The notes under the pieces were generated by a model. It saw only the letters and a program-made list of their open reading frames with translations. It was not told the DNA's origin and searched no databases. From NCBI GenBank assembly GCA_948469375.1, contig CAOKLO010000014.1, positions 1 to 61,110 on the forward strand: 61,110 bases of DNA. Direction: 5' to 3'. Positions within the stretch are counted from its first letter, which is position 1, and every line of letters starts with the position of its first letter. The DNA is from an uncultured bacterium (GTDB lineage Bacteria; Bacillota; Clostridia; Oscillospirales; Oscillospiraceae). Below, piece by piece: positions 1 through 8,471 of this stretch. Both the position numbers and the translations under genes were made by a program.

Positions 1-62
1 CTGTTTTTCCTTATTATCTACAGGCGGCACGTTCTTGTCATAAGTTTTTAAACAGTCTCTAA
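1..62 (+). mobile_element. IS end with transposase C-terminal tail (partial)
   Basis: The first 51 bases read in frame as a short hydrophobic-then-basic tail (LFFLIIYRRHVLVISF) ending at TAA 49-51. The following AAGTTTTTAAACAG-TCTCT stretch (42-61) matches, in inverted orientation, the sequence at the right edge of the window with about three mismatches in 21. A transposase whose stop lies inside the terminal repeat is typical of IS5-type elements; the family name is an inference. The element itself lies outside the window. Bases 63-176 hold no recognisable gene, only a 12-nt palindrome (119-130). Confidence 0.45.
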
Positions 63-176
63 CGGGCAGCGTTTTCTCGTTTACAATAAGTAGCAGTATA
101 GTCGACGCACTTGAAAAGCGCCAATTGGCGATTCAGTCCCTAAAGTACAGGTTTCAGCGTAAATTTAAGAAACAGC

Positions 177-212
177 GAGGGACCGCTGGGGCTGACGCCC
201 CAGCGGTCCCTC
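177..212 (-). terminator. Rho-independent terminator after pgmB
   Basis: A perfect 16-bp stem (177-192 with 197-212) with a TGAC loop lies 8 nt past the pgmB stop. It is followed on the minus strand by a T-rich stretch. It ends the sugar-utilisation gene block. Confidence 0.85.
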
Positions 213-219
213 ATCAGAT

Positions 220-870
220 TCAGAAAATGTTCAGCAAATCGGAGAAGGATTTGAGACTGTAATCCTCCAGCCCGCAGCCCTTGGCGTCGCCGAATAATGC
301 CAAAGCCATCATTCCAGCCGCTTTGGCCGCCTCAATGCCCGCCTTGGCGTCCTCCACCACCGCACAGTTCGTGGGATCGACGCCAATCCTTTTCGCGGCA
401 ACCAAGAACACCTCTGGGTCCGGCTTAGACCGGGTGATATCGGCGCCATCAGCAACGGAATCGAAGAAGCCATCTAAGCCAATCTGCCTAAGAATGAATT
501 TGGTATTTTTACTGGACGAAGCGGCAGACAACTTATAGCCGCGGCTACGCAATTCAGCCAAGGTGTCTTTTACCTCGTCGGTCAAGTCCGCAGGACCCAT
601 GCTTTTCAGCAGTTCCCGATAGACGCCGTTCTTCTCAGCAGTGAAGATCTCTTTCTCCTTTTGAGTATACTGTTTGTCCGACCGCTCCAGGATGATATTC
701 AGACTATCCATGCGGCTGACGCCGCGCAGGCGGTTATTAATCTCCTCGTCAAAATAGATACCCAGCCGGTCTGCCAAAGTTTTCCACGCCTGATAGTGAA
801 ATTTGTCCGTAGAACAGATGACCCCATCCAGGTCAAACAAAATCGCTTTACACAGCACAGATGCAATCAA
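220..870 (-). CDS. pgmB: Beta-phosphoglucomutase (HAD superfamily)
   Basis: HAD phosphatase-fold protein of 216 aa, the usual length for beta-phosphoglucomutase, which converts beta-D-glucose 1-phosphate to glucose 6-phosphate in the cytoplasm. The N-terminal FDLDGVI carries the nucleophile and acid/base aspartates (D13, D15). The SSSKN loop, KPDPEVF and VEDAKAG supply the other HAD motifs. The first codon appears to be TTG, overlapping the stop of the upstream ROK gene (TTGA); a GTG four codons later is also possible. Its place in a saccharide operon with a GH3 enzyme suggests that the operon releases beta-glucosyl phosphate. A generic HAD phosphatase is the alternative. Confidence 0.85.
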   Translation of the reverse strand: MIASVLCKAILFDLDGVICSTDKFHYQAWKTLADRLGIYFDEEINNRLRGVSRMDSLNIILERSDKQYTQKEKEIFTAEKNGVYRELLKSMGPADLTDEVKDTLAELRSRGYKLSAASSSKNTKFILRQIGLDGFFDSVADGADITRSKPDPEVFLVAAKRIGVDPTNCAVVEDAKAGIEAAKAAGMMALALFGDAKGCGLEDYSLKSFSDLLNIF

Positions 871-2057
871 CTTCCAATCATTTGTTGTCCTTCCTCCTTT
901 GATTCTGTCGAGTCTAAGGAGATTTTTCCTTCTAAAAACTTCCGTACAAAGATGAGCGCCGCTCCAACAGCCAGTCCGTTTTCCTCAATATTGTCCAATC
1001 GAATGCTAAATTGTTCATTGCGCAATACCGGGTGTTCCCTGACCTTTTCCTCCAGCATTTCCAGCTCACCCCGCATATAACGCGCCAGCTTTCCACCAAT
1101 AATGACATCCAGGTCCATACTCAAAATGATGATGCTCAGCGCCCGGGCAAAACTGGTCAAATAATTCTCCCAGGCTGTTTGGAGTTTATGATCCTGGCCC
1201 TTTTTCGCAAAAAAAGCATCCAAATCTCCATCTGCGTATGAGGACAGGTTGGACAAAGCGCAATAGGCGGTCCAGCATCCCTTTGCCCCGCAAAAGCATT
1301 GTTTGCCGTTTGGGTCCAAGGTCATGTGGCCAAATGCCCCCGCCTTGCCGCTTCCCCGGTAAATATGACCTTCTAAAATAATAGCTCCTGCCACGCCGTC
1401 GTCAGTCACCACAATATAAACAGCATCCGCATTGGCCTGATCGCGCCAGATGGCGCCAAAGCCGGCGGTATTCGCTCCGTTTTCGATATAAACATCATAG
1501 TCAAAATGCCGCTTGATGTTGTCCAAAGGCTCATTATAAAGCCCCAATACAGTGGCCCGCTCGATCACATTTCCGTTGAAAGACACCTCGCCGGGGAAAG
1601 CGATGCCCACCCCCAGCAGGTTCTGTACCTTCGGCTCATGACAGATGATGTCCTTAATATGGGTGTTGATAGCCGTCCAGTAGGCTGGCGTATTCTCATA
1701 GTTCAGCCGGTGCGTCTCGCTGAACACCACCCGTCCTTTCATGTCGATAATCACAATTTCAACATGATGGGGGCGGATTTCTACCCCTGCGGCGTGGAGG
1801 GCCTGGTATGAAAAAGCAATTTTTCTGGGCTTGCGTCCGCCGGAGGATTTCAGGGCTTCACCGTCCGTCAAGATACCATGCCGCCGAAACATCTGCACGC
1901 CCTGAGTGATGGTGGGAGAACTGAGATCAAGCATCTGCTTTAGCTCCGTCTGTGTTAGTTCTCCCTCCCGGTAGAGCAGCTGGAGGATGCGGATCTCATT
2001 TATGCGTTTGACAGCCATTGTGTTCAGCCGTTTCCCCGTCAAAAAGTCCTTCTCCAT
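867..2057 (-). CDS. ROK family transcriptional regulator
   Basis: 396 aa. An N-terminal winged helix-turn-helix (about residues 15-65, LTQTELKQMLDLSSPTIT) is followed by a sugar-kinase-like ROK domain. The ROK zinc motif is present (CFCGAKGC, about 256-263). The catalytic aspartate of ROK kinases is missing: the usual NDAN is ENGAN here. The protein is therefore expected to bind sugar but not phosphorylate it, like NagC/XylR repressors. ATG 2057 has a GAGAGG site 9 nt upstream. It is translationally coupled to pgmB. It probably controls the ABC transporter-GH3 operon through the repeated TTTTGCAAAAG-type sites near 7812-7883. Target and sugar are inferred. Confidence 0.88.
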   Translation of the reverse strand: MEKDFLTGKRLNTMAVKRINEIRILQLLYREGELTQTELKQMLDLSSPTITQGVQMFRRHGILTDGEALKSSGGRKPRKIAFSYQALHAAGVEIRPHHVEIVIIDMKGRVVFSETHRLNYENTPAYWTAINTHIKDIICHEPKVQNLLGVGIAFPGEVSFNGNVIERATVLGLYNEPLDNIKRHFDYDVYIENGANTAGFGAIWRDQANADAVYIVVTDDGVAGAIILEGHIYRGSGKAGAFGHMTLDPNGKQCFCGAKGCWTAYCALSNLSSYADGDLDAFFAKKGQDHKLQTAWENYLTSFARALSIIILSMDLDVIIGGKLARYMRGELEMLEEKVREHPVLRNEQFSIRLDNIEENGLAVGAALIFVRKFLEGKISLDSTESKEEGQQMIGS

Positions 2058-2098
2058 TGTCCTGAACCTCTCCCTTCTACACCTGCGGAGTTCTTTTT

Positions 2099-2127
2099 AT
2101 TATATCAAACGAATCCCCCCATTACAA
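2099..2127 (-). promoter_or_regulatory. Sigma-A promoter for ROK-pgmB
   Basis: The minus strand shows TTGTAA (2122-2127), a 17-bp spacer and a perfect TATAAT (2099-2104), about 45 nt before the ROK start. A GTTTTGCA stretch just upstream (2128-2135) resembles half of the operator motif at 7812-7883, which would fit autoregulation. Confidence 0.7.
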
Positions 2128-2151
2128 GTTTTGCATCTTGGAACTTTCAGT

Positions 2152-2448
2152 TCAACTGATCGCCTGCGTATAGTTTCTGGCCTGTCCCCGCTTGATTTCG
2201 CGGTGACGATTGACAAAATACAGGACTAAATCAGCCACCACCATACAGGTGTTCAGCAAATAGAACCAGACTGCCAGGTCCCGGGCAAAAAACAGCTTGT
2301 GAATCATGCCAAAGAAGTACGCCAGCACGATCATTCCTTGAAACAATAGGTTTTTCCCCTGGGTGGAGCGGGTACGAACGCTGTTGTAAAGGTTGATGGG
2401 CCAGGCAAAACCGAAGCAAACAATCATCAGGATCTCAAAAACCGGCAC
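2152..2448 (-). CDS. PQ-loop / SemiSWEET-like small membrane protein
   Basis: 98 aa with three predicted hydrophobic helices (about 3-20, 34-52, 60-80). The first helix leads into WPINLYNSVRTRSTQGKN, which resembles the PQ-loop signature (proline in the helix, then basic residues and K/R-S-x-x-G) of SemiSWEET sugar channels and related uncharacterised Firmicute proteins. The start is GTG 2448 with AAAGGAG 6 nt upstream, 15 nt after the GH3 gene, so it should be co-transcribed. SemiSWEETs work as dimers of three-helix units. A sugar-transport role is inferred from the fold motif and the operon, not shown. Confidence 0.6.
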   Translation of the reverse strand: MPVFEILMIVCFGFAWPINLYNSVRTRSTQGKNLLFQGMIVLAYFFGMIHKLFFARDLAVWFYLLNTCMVVADLVLYFVNRHREIKRGQARNYTQAIS

Positions 2449-2463
2449 AGTACGCTCCTTTCC

Positions 2464-4161
2464 CTATAACGGAGTGTCCCAGAGCCCTGCGAAGGGGTCT
2501 ACCGGGCTGACACCCTTAAACGGACTGCGGCCCAGCAGCTTCTCCACCACAGCGTCCACCGTAAAATCGTTGCAGGTATAGGCATTGATATAAGTACGCA
2601 CCATGGGCACATCCACCAGATGATACGGATTGGAAAAAGAGAGGAACAGCGTAGGCACATCCAGAACATATTTGGGGGAATCCTCTCCCAGAAAATCGTC
2701 CCACACCAGGCGGATGGTGGTCTGATTGCTTCCAACCTTCATGTTGGCAAAATAGATCACGAGATCTGTCTCCGCCTTGAATTTCTCCAGCGTGGTCCCG
2801 CCGCCGGGATAGGGGCAGTCGTCAAACCAGCGAACGTCAAATCCTTCCTGCTCCAACAGCGCTTTGAACCGCTCCGCCTCTGGAAGGTACGTCCCTTTTT
2901 CCAGCCGTTCGTTGGTACACTGAATGAGCTTAACATGGCGGTACTTCTCTGGCTTCAGGGGCAGCAGATTTTCCTTATCCTTGACCAAGGTAACGCTCCT
3001 GTCCGCTACCTCACGACCCCATGCCAGGTGCTCCCCGCACCGCAGCACTTTTTCCAGTTCCTCTACCGGGGCAATGGCCTGCTTTTTGTGCAGGCCCAGG
3101 CTGGCTTTCAGTGCCAGGATGCGCGTCACTGCCTCGTCCAGCCGCTCATGGGTGAGGATGCCGCCTTTGAGGCCGTCCAGCATATAGCCAATGTCCTCTT
3201 TCTGGTCAATGGTAAACAGGAATATGTCTACGCCATTGGCAATGGCCGTGGGCACGGCTTTGGCCCGGGGCATGGAGCAGGTGAAGCCCACCATTTGGGT
3301 GGCGTCGCTGACGATCACACCGTTAAAGCCGAATTTTTCCCGCAGGACACCCATATTCAGCTCCCGGCTCAGGCTGCCTGGAAGGATATCCTCATCCCGG
3401 ATGCCTGGGTTGATGTCACGGGTTACCGCCGGCTGGCGGATGTGGGCGGACATAACGGTCTGAGCCCCATGGTCGATCAGCTCTTTGTACACCCGTCCAT
3501 AAGTGGCATACCACTCCCGCGCCGACAGACTGTTAACCGTACTCATCAGGTGCTGGTCCCGGTAATCCACACCGTCTCCGGGAAAGTGCTTGATGGTGGT
3601 GGCCACATGATGCTCCCGGCAGGCGTCCATATACCGTTTGGCCATGGCGATGATGCGGTCCGGATCGGAGCCAAAGGTGCGTACATTGGTGATGGGGTTT
3701 TCCGGGTTCCGGTCAATGTCGATGATGGGCTCAAAGGTCCAGTTAATACCGCAGGCCACGCCCTCCCGGGCCGCCACCTGTCCCAGCTTGTACTCCATCT
3801 CCGGGTCATTTGTAGCCGCCGCACCCATCGGGCTGGCAATATAGGTGCCGTCAGTAAGACCGCCGTTTCCGCCGCTCCCACCCCGCTCCAGGTTACAAGC
3901 AATCAGCAGCGGTACCTTTGCACGCTCCTGTAGGAGCCGGGACACCTCGTTCATCCGCCGTCCTGTAAAGGGCCGATACATCACGCCGCCGGGAGTCACT
4001 GTTTCAAACAGCTTCAAAGGGTCCGCCCCAGGGCGATCCCAGAGGATGTCGCAAAAAAGCTGACCCACCTTTTCTTCAATTGTCAGATCCGCCAGGGTCT
4101 CTTGCACCCAACGGCAGCCCTCATCATCCAGGTAAAAAGGCTTTGCTCTCAAATCGATCAT
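2464..4161 (-). CDS. Glycoside hydrolase family 3 (NagZ-like; possible phosphorylase)
   Basis: 565 aa, cytoplasmic (no signal peptide). The N-terminal GH3 barrel (about 20-360) has the signature KHFPGDG at 191-197 followed by D202-Q-H204. This is the His-Asp acid/base dyad of the beta-N-acetylglucosaminidase/NagZ subfamily, usually KHFPGxG...D(S/T)H. The nucleophile aspartate is in SDATQM (D286). A C-terminal GH3_C-like domain spans about 395-565. The subfamily includes enzymes shown to act as retaining glycoside phosphorylases, with His replacing Glu as acid/base. It sits between the transporter genes and a PQ-loop protein, and pgmB follows. The substrate, and whether it hydrolyses or phosphorolyses, is not decided by sequence. 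Confidence 0.85.
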   Translation of the reverse strand: MIDLRAKPFYLDDEGCRWVQETLADLTIEEKVGQLFCDILWDRPGADPLKLFETVTPGGVMYRPFTGRRMNEVSRLLQERAKVPLLIACNLERGGSGGNGGLTDGTYIASPMGAAATNDPEMEYKLGQVAAREGVACGINWTFEPIIDIDRNPENPITNVRTFGSDPDRIIAMAKRYMDACREHHVATTIKHFPGDGVDYRDQHLMSTVNSLSAREWYATYGRVYKELIDHGAQTVMSAHIRQPAVTRDINPGIRDEDILPGSLSRELNMGVLREKFGFNGVIVSDATQMVGFTCSMPRAKAVPTAIANGVDIFLFTIDQKEDIGYMLDGLKGGILTHERLDEAVTRILALKASLGLHKKQAIAPVEELEKVLRCGEHLAWGREVADRSVTLVKDKENLLPLKPEKYRHVKLIQCTNERLEKGTYLPEAERFKALLEQEGFDVRWFDDCPYPGGGTTLEKFKAETDLVIYFANMKVGSNQTTIRLVWDDFLGEDSPKYVLDVPTLFLSFSNPYHLVDVPMVRTYINAYTCNDFTVDAVVEKLLGRSPFKGVSPVDPFAGLWDTPL

Positions 4162-4185
4162 ATTCTATCACCTGCTGCCCATTTC

Positions 4186-5178
4186 TTAGTCTTTGTTACG
4201 CATACGGTCGTAGATCCGCTCGCTGTAGACGTCCAGGATCACCGCCACCAGAATGATAACGCCCTTGGACACCATCTGCCAGTAGCTGTTGACGCCCATC
4301 AGATTTAGGCCGTTGCTGATCAGGCCGATGACCAGGCATCCGAACAGGGTGCCCACTACAGTGCCGCTGCCTCCGCCCATGGGTGTGCCGCCGATGACCA
4401 CCGCGGCAATGATGTCCATGACGGTGTCCCCGCCCAGGCTGGTCTGCGCGCTTCCCACACGGCCGCAGCTGACCAGCGCGGTGATGGAAATCGTAAATCC
4501 CAGCACCATCCCCACCTTCAGGCGGGTCTTGGCCACGTCGATACCCGATACTCGAGCGGCCTCGCTGTTGCCGCCCACGGCGATGACATCCCGGCCGAAT
4601 TGTGTACGTTTGAGGATCACTGCGCCTACACAGATAAACACCAGCATGAGGATAACGCAAAATGGAATCGGTCCCACATACCCCTGGCCCATAAAGATAA
4701 TCGTGCTGTTCAGGTTCCCGATGGGGGTGCCATTGCACAGCAGCATCATGGCGCCGCGGTAGATCTGCTGCATGGCCAAGGTCACCAGGAAGGGAGCCAG
4801 TCCGAATTTTGTGATAATCGTGCTGTTCCACATGCCGCAGCCCACACCCACCAGGATGCAAACCAGAAGGATCACGATAAACGGCATTCCGGCTTGGCTC
4901 AGCAGCCCGCTGACAATGCCCACCAGGCACATGGTATAGCCGGCGGACAAGTCTACACTGTCGCTGGCCAGCAGCAAAGTATATCCCACGCCGATGATGC
5001 AGTTAGCGCTGATTTGCCGGGCCAGGCTCACCATATTACCTGCCGTCAGGAAGGTCTCCTCCATCACGGCCAGCACCACTGCGAACACCAATACTAGCGT
5101 AAGGGCGCGGTTTCTCAGGAAAAAGATCAGGATATCATCCTTTGACCAAGATTTTTTCGCCGTTTCTTGCTTTCCCAT
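4186..5178 (-). CDS. Sugar ABC transporter permease (RbsC/BPD_transp_2 family)
   Basis: 330 aa polytopic membrane protein with about eight to ten hydrophobic segments. It includes the family's ...GMWNSTIITKFGLAPFLVTLA and GGTPMGGGSGTVVGTLFGC regions, typical of RbsC-type permeases that pair with a tandem ATPase. ATG 5178 follows GAGGAGG, 12 nt after the ATPase stop, so the two are co-translated. It forms the membrane channel of the importer with 5191-6699 and 6732-7733. The specific sugar is unknown; ribose, galactose, glucosides and amino sugars all occur in this family. Confidence 0.92.
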   Translation of the reverse strand: MGKQETAKKSWSKDDILIFFLRNRALTLVLVFAVVLAVMEETFLTAGNMVSLARQISANCIIGVGYTLLLASDSVDLSAGYTMCLVGIVSGLLSQAGMPFIVILLVCILVGVGCGMWNSTIITKFGLAPFLVTLAMQQIYRGAMMLLCNGTPIGNLNSTIIFMGQGYVGPIPFCVILMLVFICVGAVILKRTQFGRDVIAVGGNSEAARVSGIDVAKTRLKVGMVLGFTISITALVSCGRVGSAQTSLGGDTVMDIIAAVVIGGTPMGGGSGTVVGTLFGCLVIGLISNGLNLMGVNSYWQMVSKGVIILVAVILDVYSERIYDRMRNKD

Positions 5179-5190
5179 CGTTTTTCCTCC

Positions 5191-6699
5191 TCAACGGCCG
5201 GCGGCAACGCCAAACATTTCGCTCATAACTTCATCGGACGTGGTCCCGTCGCAGCGGGTGTGCTCTCCCACAATCCGGCCCTCCCGCAGCACCAGCATAC
5301 GGTCGCTCATGCCCATGACCTCCGGCAGGTCGCTGGAGATCAGCAGGATGGCAAGGCCCTGGGCCGCCAGAGTGTTGCAATATTCGTATATCTCCTGCTT
5401 GGCACCCACATCTACGCCGCGGGTCGGCTCGTCCATAATCAAGACCTTGGGCTTGGTCAGCAGAGCGCGTCCTACCATGACCTTTTGCTGGTTTCCGCCG
5501 GACAGGGACCAAATTGGCATCTCCGGTCCGGCTGTTTTTACGTGCAGTGTTCCGATCATCTCCTGAGCGTCTCTGTTTTCCTGCCTCAGGTCAATAAAAC
5601 CGCCTTTGCAGATACGGTACAGGTAGGCCAGGGTCATGTTCATCTTAACGTTCATTTTCCGATTGACGCCTCGGCGGAGACGGTCCTCCGTCACCATGGC
5701 AATCCCGTTGTCCAGAGCATGGCGGGGCGTCTTATTCGCAACCGTCGCCCCGTCCAGCAGGATCTCGCCGCTGTCTACCGGCTCGATGCCATAGATGCCA
5801 TCCATGATTTCTGTCCGGCCGGCGCCCACCAGACCCGCGAACCCCAGGACTTCTCCGGCCCGCACCTCAAAGCTGATATCTTTGTACTTGCCGGCCTTGG
5901 TCAGGTTTTTCACCTGGAGGACTACTTTCCCCACCGACGCATCCAGCTTTGGATAGATATTGCCCACCTTGCGGCCCGCGATGTCGTTGATGAGCGTGTC
6001 CATGGTCAGGTCCCTCACGTCCCGGGTGCTAATGGAGTGCCCATCCCGGAAAATGGTGACCCGGTCGGCCACCTCAAAGACCTCCTCCAGCTTGTGGCTG
6101 ATGAAGATGATGCTGGTTTTCCGGGCCGTCATATTCCGCATGACCTTATAGAGGACCTCCACCTCGCTCTCACTCAGGGCGCTGGTGGGTTCATCCAAAA
6201 TAATGATCTTGGGGTCGTAGCTGATTGCCCGTCCAATTTCCACCATCTGCATCTGAGCGGTGCTGAGGGTCTTTACCTGAGCTCTGGGGTCCACTTTGAT
6301 GCCGTAATCATCGAAGAGTTTCTGTGTGGCCTTCACCGCCAGCTCCGGCTGGTACAGACCCCGCGGGGCAAAACGCTTGACCCTGCCAATCCATACGTTG
6401 TCGGCCACAGTCATGCTGGGCACCAGGCATAGCTCCTGATGCACCATGCTGATGCCCTGCATCAGCGCGTCATAGGGGGACCGGGGCGTATAGGGTTTCC
6501 CAAACAGGGTCATTTCCCCGCTGGTGGGCGTATGAATTCCCAGAAGGCACTTCATGAGGGTGCTCTTGCCGGCGCCGTTCTCGCCGGCAAGAGCCATGAC
6601 CTCTCCTTCCTCCAGGTCAAAATGTACGTCCGTCAGCGCGTGGGTCGAATAGAAATTTTTGCAGATGTTATTTGCCTCAAATACTTTCATGCCGCTCAC
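5191..6699 (-). CDS. Sugar ABC transporter ATP-binding protein (RbsA/MglA type)
   Basis: 502 aa with two fused ABC ATPase domains. The first has Walker A GENGAGKST (about 39-47) and Walker B IIILDEPTSA. The second has a degenerate Walker A (GLVGAGRTE) typical of this family, signature LSGGNQQKV and Walker B VLIMDEPTRG. The first reading-frame start is GTG 6699; ATG 6690 (MKVFEANNIC) is equally plausible because neither has a strong ribosome binding site. It powers uptake through the adjacent permease, using the lipoprotein encoded just upstream. Confidence 0.93.
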   Translation of the reverse strand: MSGMKVFEANNICKNFYSTHALTDVHFDLEEGEVMALAGENGAGKSTLMKCLLGIHTPTSGEMTLFGKPYTPRSPYDALMQGISMVHQELCLVPSMTVADNVWIGRVKRFAPRGLYQPELAVKATQKLFDDYGIKVDPRAQVKTLSTAQMQMVEIGRAISYDPKIIILDEPTSALSESEVEVLYKVMRNMTARKTSIIFISHKLEEVFEVADRVTIFRDGHSISTRDVRDLTMDTLINDIAGRKVGNIYPKLDASVGKVVLQVKNLTKAGKYKDISFEVRAGEVLGFAGLVGAGRTEIMDGIYGIEPVDSGEILLDGATVANKTPRHALDNGIAMVTEDRLRRGVNRKMNVKMNMTLAYLYRICKGGFIDLRQENRDAQEMIGTLHVKTAGPEMPIWSLSGGNQQKVMVGRALLTKPKVLIMDEPTRGVDVGAKQEIYEYCNTLAAQGLAILLISSDLPEVMGMSDRMLVLREGRIVGEHTRCDGTTSDEVMSEMFGVAAGR

Positions 6700-6731
6700 T
6701 CACATTCCCGCTTGATTTTGCACGCTGCCAG

Positions 6732-7733
6732 TTACGCCATGCCGGCATCCTCCAGCATCTGCTTATAGGTATCGGCCAGAGCCATCTGGTAGTAGCCCTC
6801 GACAGTCTCGTTCTTGCTGGCGCTGGCCTCGCCCTTCACTGCGGAGCCCACACGTTCAATGGCCTTGTCCGCCATAGCTTTCATGTTCATCATCACCGTG
6901 CCAGTGAGTGTGCCGTCCTCCAGCAGGCCCTGTCCCACGTTGCTCAGGTCCACGGAAAGGATGATAAAGTCAGCAGGGTCCTTGCCTGCGGCCTGGATGG
7001 CGCTGATGATGCCGCCTGCCATATCGTCGCTCATCGTGACAAAGCAATTCAGGTTCGGGTTGGCAGTCAGCGCATCGGAGGCGATGCTATTGGCTTTCGT
7101 GGCATCGTACTCGCCGTACAGATCCACCAGCACATGGATGCGGTCAGCATTGGCGCCCTTCAAAGCGCTGTCATACAAGCCCTGATAACGGCTCTCCACC
7201 GCAGCGTTGCCGCTGGTACCACGAACGATGCACATATTCAGCTCAGCATCGGCATTCTTGTCAAGGTAATTGTTGAGATATTCGCCCTGAGCTTTCCCGG
7301 CTTCCTCGTGATTGCCGGCCAGGTAGACATAGTAGTCGGACTCATTGGCGGCGATTGCGCGTCCACAGATGATGACGGGGATGTTGGCGTTGGAGGCATA
7401 GCTGACAGCCGCCGCGCTGCCCTCGCCGTCGCAGCCCATAATGACCACAGCGTCCACCTTTTGATTCACCAGGCTCTCCATGTTGCTCATCTCAGCGCTG
7501 ACGTCGCTGTTGCTGTTTAGGGTGACGTACTCATAACCAGCTTTATCACAGGCGGTTTCGAACAGGGTCTTCATCGTAGCCATTGTGCTGTCAAAGCTGT
7601 TGAGCACAAAGCCCACTTTTATGGTCTCTTTGCCGGGACTGTTGGAGCTGTTGGCGCCGCCGGTCTCGTTGCTGCACGCGGCAAGGCTCAACGCCAGAGC
7701 CAATGCCAGAACAAGCGCGAATACTTTTTTCAT
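6732..7733 (-). CDS. Sugar ABC transporter substrate-binding lipoprotein (RbsB-like)
   Basis: 333 aa from ATG 7733, chosen because GAGGAG lies 8 nt upstream and the residues from there form a lipoprotein signal peptide (MKKVFALVLALALALSLAAC, lipobox LAAC). A Ser/Asn-rich linker and a periplasmic-binding-protein type I fold follow (ETIKVGFVLNSF..., DAVVIMGCDGEG, NIPVIICGR). It should capture the sugar outside the membrane and deliver it to the permease. As first gene of the operon it lies directly behind the operator-rich promoter. Ligand unknown. Confidence 0.92.
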   Translation of the reverse strand: MKKVFALVLALALALSLAACSNETGGANSSNSPGKETIKVGFVLNSFDSTMATMKTLFETACDKAGYEYVTLNSNSDVSAEMSNMESLVNQKVDAVVIMGCDGEGSAAAVSYASNANIPVIICGRAIAANESDYYVYLAGNHEEAGKAQGEYLNNYLDKNADAELNMCIVRGTSGNAAVESRYQGLYDSALKGANADRIHVLVDLYGEYDATKANSIASDALTANPNLNCFVTMSDDMAGGIISAIQAAGKDPADFIILSVDLSNVGQGLLEDGTLTGTVMMNMKAMADKAIERVGSAVKGEASASKNETVEGYYQMALADTYKQMLEDAGMA

Positions 7734-7811
7734 TTTCAGAATCTCCTCACATATTTTTTTAGGCAGATGTCGGCTGCCCGTCCCCGTCAAAAGCGGCTAT
7801 ATTGCAAACAT

Positions 7812-7883
7812 CTTTTGCAAAAGTCGCTTTCTTTATGTTCAGTATACTGCTTGCAAAAGTTTTGTCAATATGTTTTGTAAAAG
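7812..7883 (-). promoter_or_regulatory. Operon promoter with three TTTTGCAAAAG-like operators
   Basis: The minus strand has TTGACA (7863-7868), a 16-bp spacer and TATACT (7841-7846). Three copies of one motif surround it: the perfect palindrome CTTTTGCAAAAG downstream (7812-7823), CTTGCAAAAG within the spacer (7850-7859), and GTTTTGTAAAAG just upstream of -35 (7872-7883). This is a typical repressor layout, and the linked ROK protein is the likely binder (inference). The rest of 7734-8008 holds no gene. Confidence 0.75.
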
Positions 7884-8008
7884 TCTGTAACAAAGCACAA
7901 AACTACATGATTTATTTTGTGAATTGTGTCAAAACATATTCTGCTCACACACAACCGCCGCCTTGGCCACATCTATGGACAGGGCCGGTACCAGCTTCCA
8001 GCCATAGA

Positions 8009-8045
8009 AAAAGATGTACGGTTTCGCCGAAACCGTACATCTTTT
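8009..8045 (-). terminator. Terminator after the 8049-8471 gene
   Basis: A perfect 18-bp inverted repeat (8009-8026 with 8028-8045; effectively 16 bp with a 5-nt loop) lies 4 nt past the stop. T residues end the stem on the minus strand. Confidence 0.85.
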
Positions 8046-8048
8046 CTG

Positions 8049-8471
8049 TTATTTTAACTGCTTCGCCAGCATCTCGGCATGTTTCTGAAGAATATCCGGA
8101 GATGGATAATCGAGCCCTTCCTCTACTGCCTCATCCGCTATGATTAGCGCAAGATAACGGGGTAAAAGCTGCCGTTTTTTTCCGTACAGCTGTTTTTTCA
8201 ATGCGTTCCGGCCACCCAGAAGTTTGGCTGCCTCCGTGCGCTGGGCCAGTTCCTCCGGGGCCTCTGTATAACGGCCCAGATAGCCTTCCCGACCAATGAG
8301 ATAGACTGCCATAGCGGTAGTTGGTGCCTCCTCCGGCAGCAATTGCTCCAGCAGCTCCGCTATCCTGCGCTTCTGAGCCTCTCCATAGGGGAATGCCCAA
8401 CGGTCATAGCGGTGGGCATCTGCCTTCTGCTGCTCAGGCGACCTAAATGCAAACAAACTCATAATGCTCAT
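8049..8471 (-). CDS. Hypothetical protein, charged helical
   Basis: 140 aa, no recognised domain. It is rich in Glu, Leu, Ala and Lys and appears alpha-helical (EAQKRRIAELLEQLLPEE, then ALKKQLYGKKRQLLPRYLAL). There is no signal peptide or membrane segment. Support for it being real: an AGGGGGG site upstream of ATG 8471, coding-like G/C third positions, and its own strong terminator. It stands alone between the sugar operon and yebC. ATG 8462 (MSLFAF) is an alternative start. Function unknown. Confidence 0.6.
   Translation of the reverse strand: MSIMSLFAFRSPEQQKADAHRYDRWAFPYGEAQKRRIAELLEQLLPEEAPTTAMAVYLIGREGYLGRYTEAPEELAQRTEAAKLLGGRNALKKQLYGKKRQLLPRYLALIIADEAVEEGLDYPSPDILQKHAEMLAKQLK

Noticed and set aside
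2620-3933. Long plus-strand open frame opposite the GH3 gene
   Set aside because: It is antisense to a clearly conserved enzyme, has no ribosome binding site and an unnatural His/Gln/Val-rich composition; it arises from the GC-rich codon bias.
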